From Limisphaerales bacterium (GTDB taxonomy: Bacteria > Verrucomicrobiota > Verrucomicrobiae > Limisphaerales > UBA11358): 5,350 bases of DNA. Position numbers and translations under genes: made by a program. Of the stretch, positions 5,314-5,350 are shown piece after piece; within the stretch, counting starts at the first letter, position 1; each line of letters begins with the position of its first letter. Below the pieces are notes generated by a model, which was not told the DNA's origin, made no database searches, and was given only the letters and a program-made list of their open reading frames with translations. Where the stretch lies: the NCBI GenBank assembly GCA_003152145.1, contig PLZL01000018.1:1-5350 (forward strand), in the 5' to 3' direction.

Positions 5314-5350
5314 CTTAAAACGCGTGCAGTGTCGGCGGGAGTTCAAAAGG

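Overview
The window is a stretch of bacterial chromosome with moderate GC content. Several traits suggest a Verrucomicrobiota-like organism: weak or absent Shine-Dalgarno sequences at several starts, and intergenic tracts built from CTGAAA-type and AATCCGTG-type short repeats. This taxonomic guess rests on general impression, not on a marker gene.

The centrepiece (1452-3562, + strand) is a tightly packed three-gene operon for a bacterial ubiquitin-like conjugation system. Its genes are a tandem two-domain ubiquitin-like protein of the multiubiquitin family, a ThiF/E1-type adenylating enzyme with an extra N-terminal domain, and a small Cys/His-rich protein of the DUF6527 type. The reading frames overlap (26 bp if the first gene is read through its frameshift, then 4 bp as ATGA), so translation is probably coupled. 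Presumably the E1-like enzyme activates the C-terminus of the Ubl and the DUF6527 protein acts on the Ubl or its conjugates. No separate E2, E3 or JAB peptidase is present in the window.

Divergent from this operon (98-1137, - strand) lies an ImmA/IrrE-type zinc metallopeptidase. It is preceded by a 32-residue ORF with a good ribosome binding site. Further upstream is a fragment (about 1170-1313) whose beginning resembles the N-terminus of a sigma-factor-like protein and then runs into unrelated sequence, possibly the edge of the inserted cassette. The 138-bp spacer between the divergent units holds three small inverted repeats, the last just before the Ubl start codon.

Downstream (3563-4020) is a repeat-rich spacer. 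It holds a perfect hairpin with a GAGA loop, a 24-codon truncated copy of a small gene, the apparently complete small zinc-ribbon gene (3729-3959), and repeat tracts following each copy. The right part (4017-5178, - strand) is one unrecognised gene of about 386 codons. Its 3' end is split off by a single-base frameshift at a TTT run, and its leader contains a GC hairpin next to a T-tract.

Two genes (the Ubl and the last gene) each become full length after a one-base correction. This suggests draft-assembly errors or genuine recent decay; the sequence alone cannot tell these apart.
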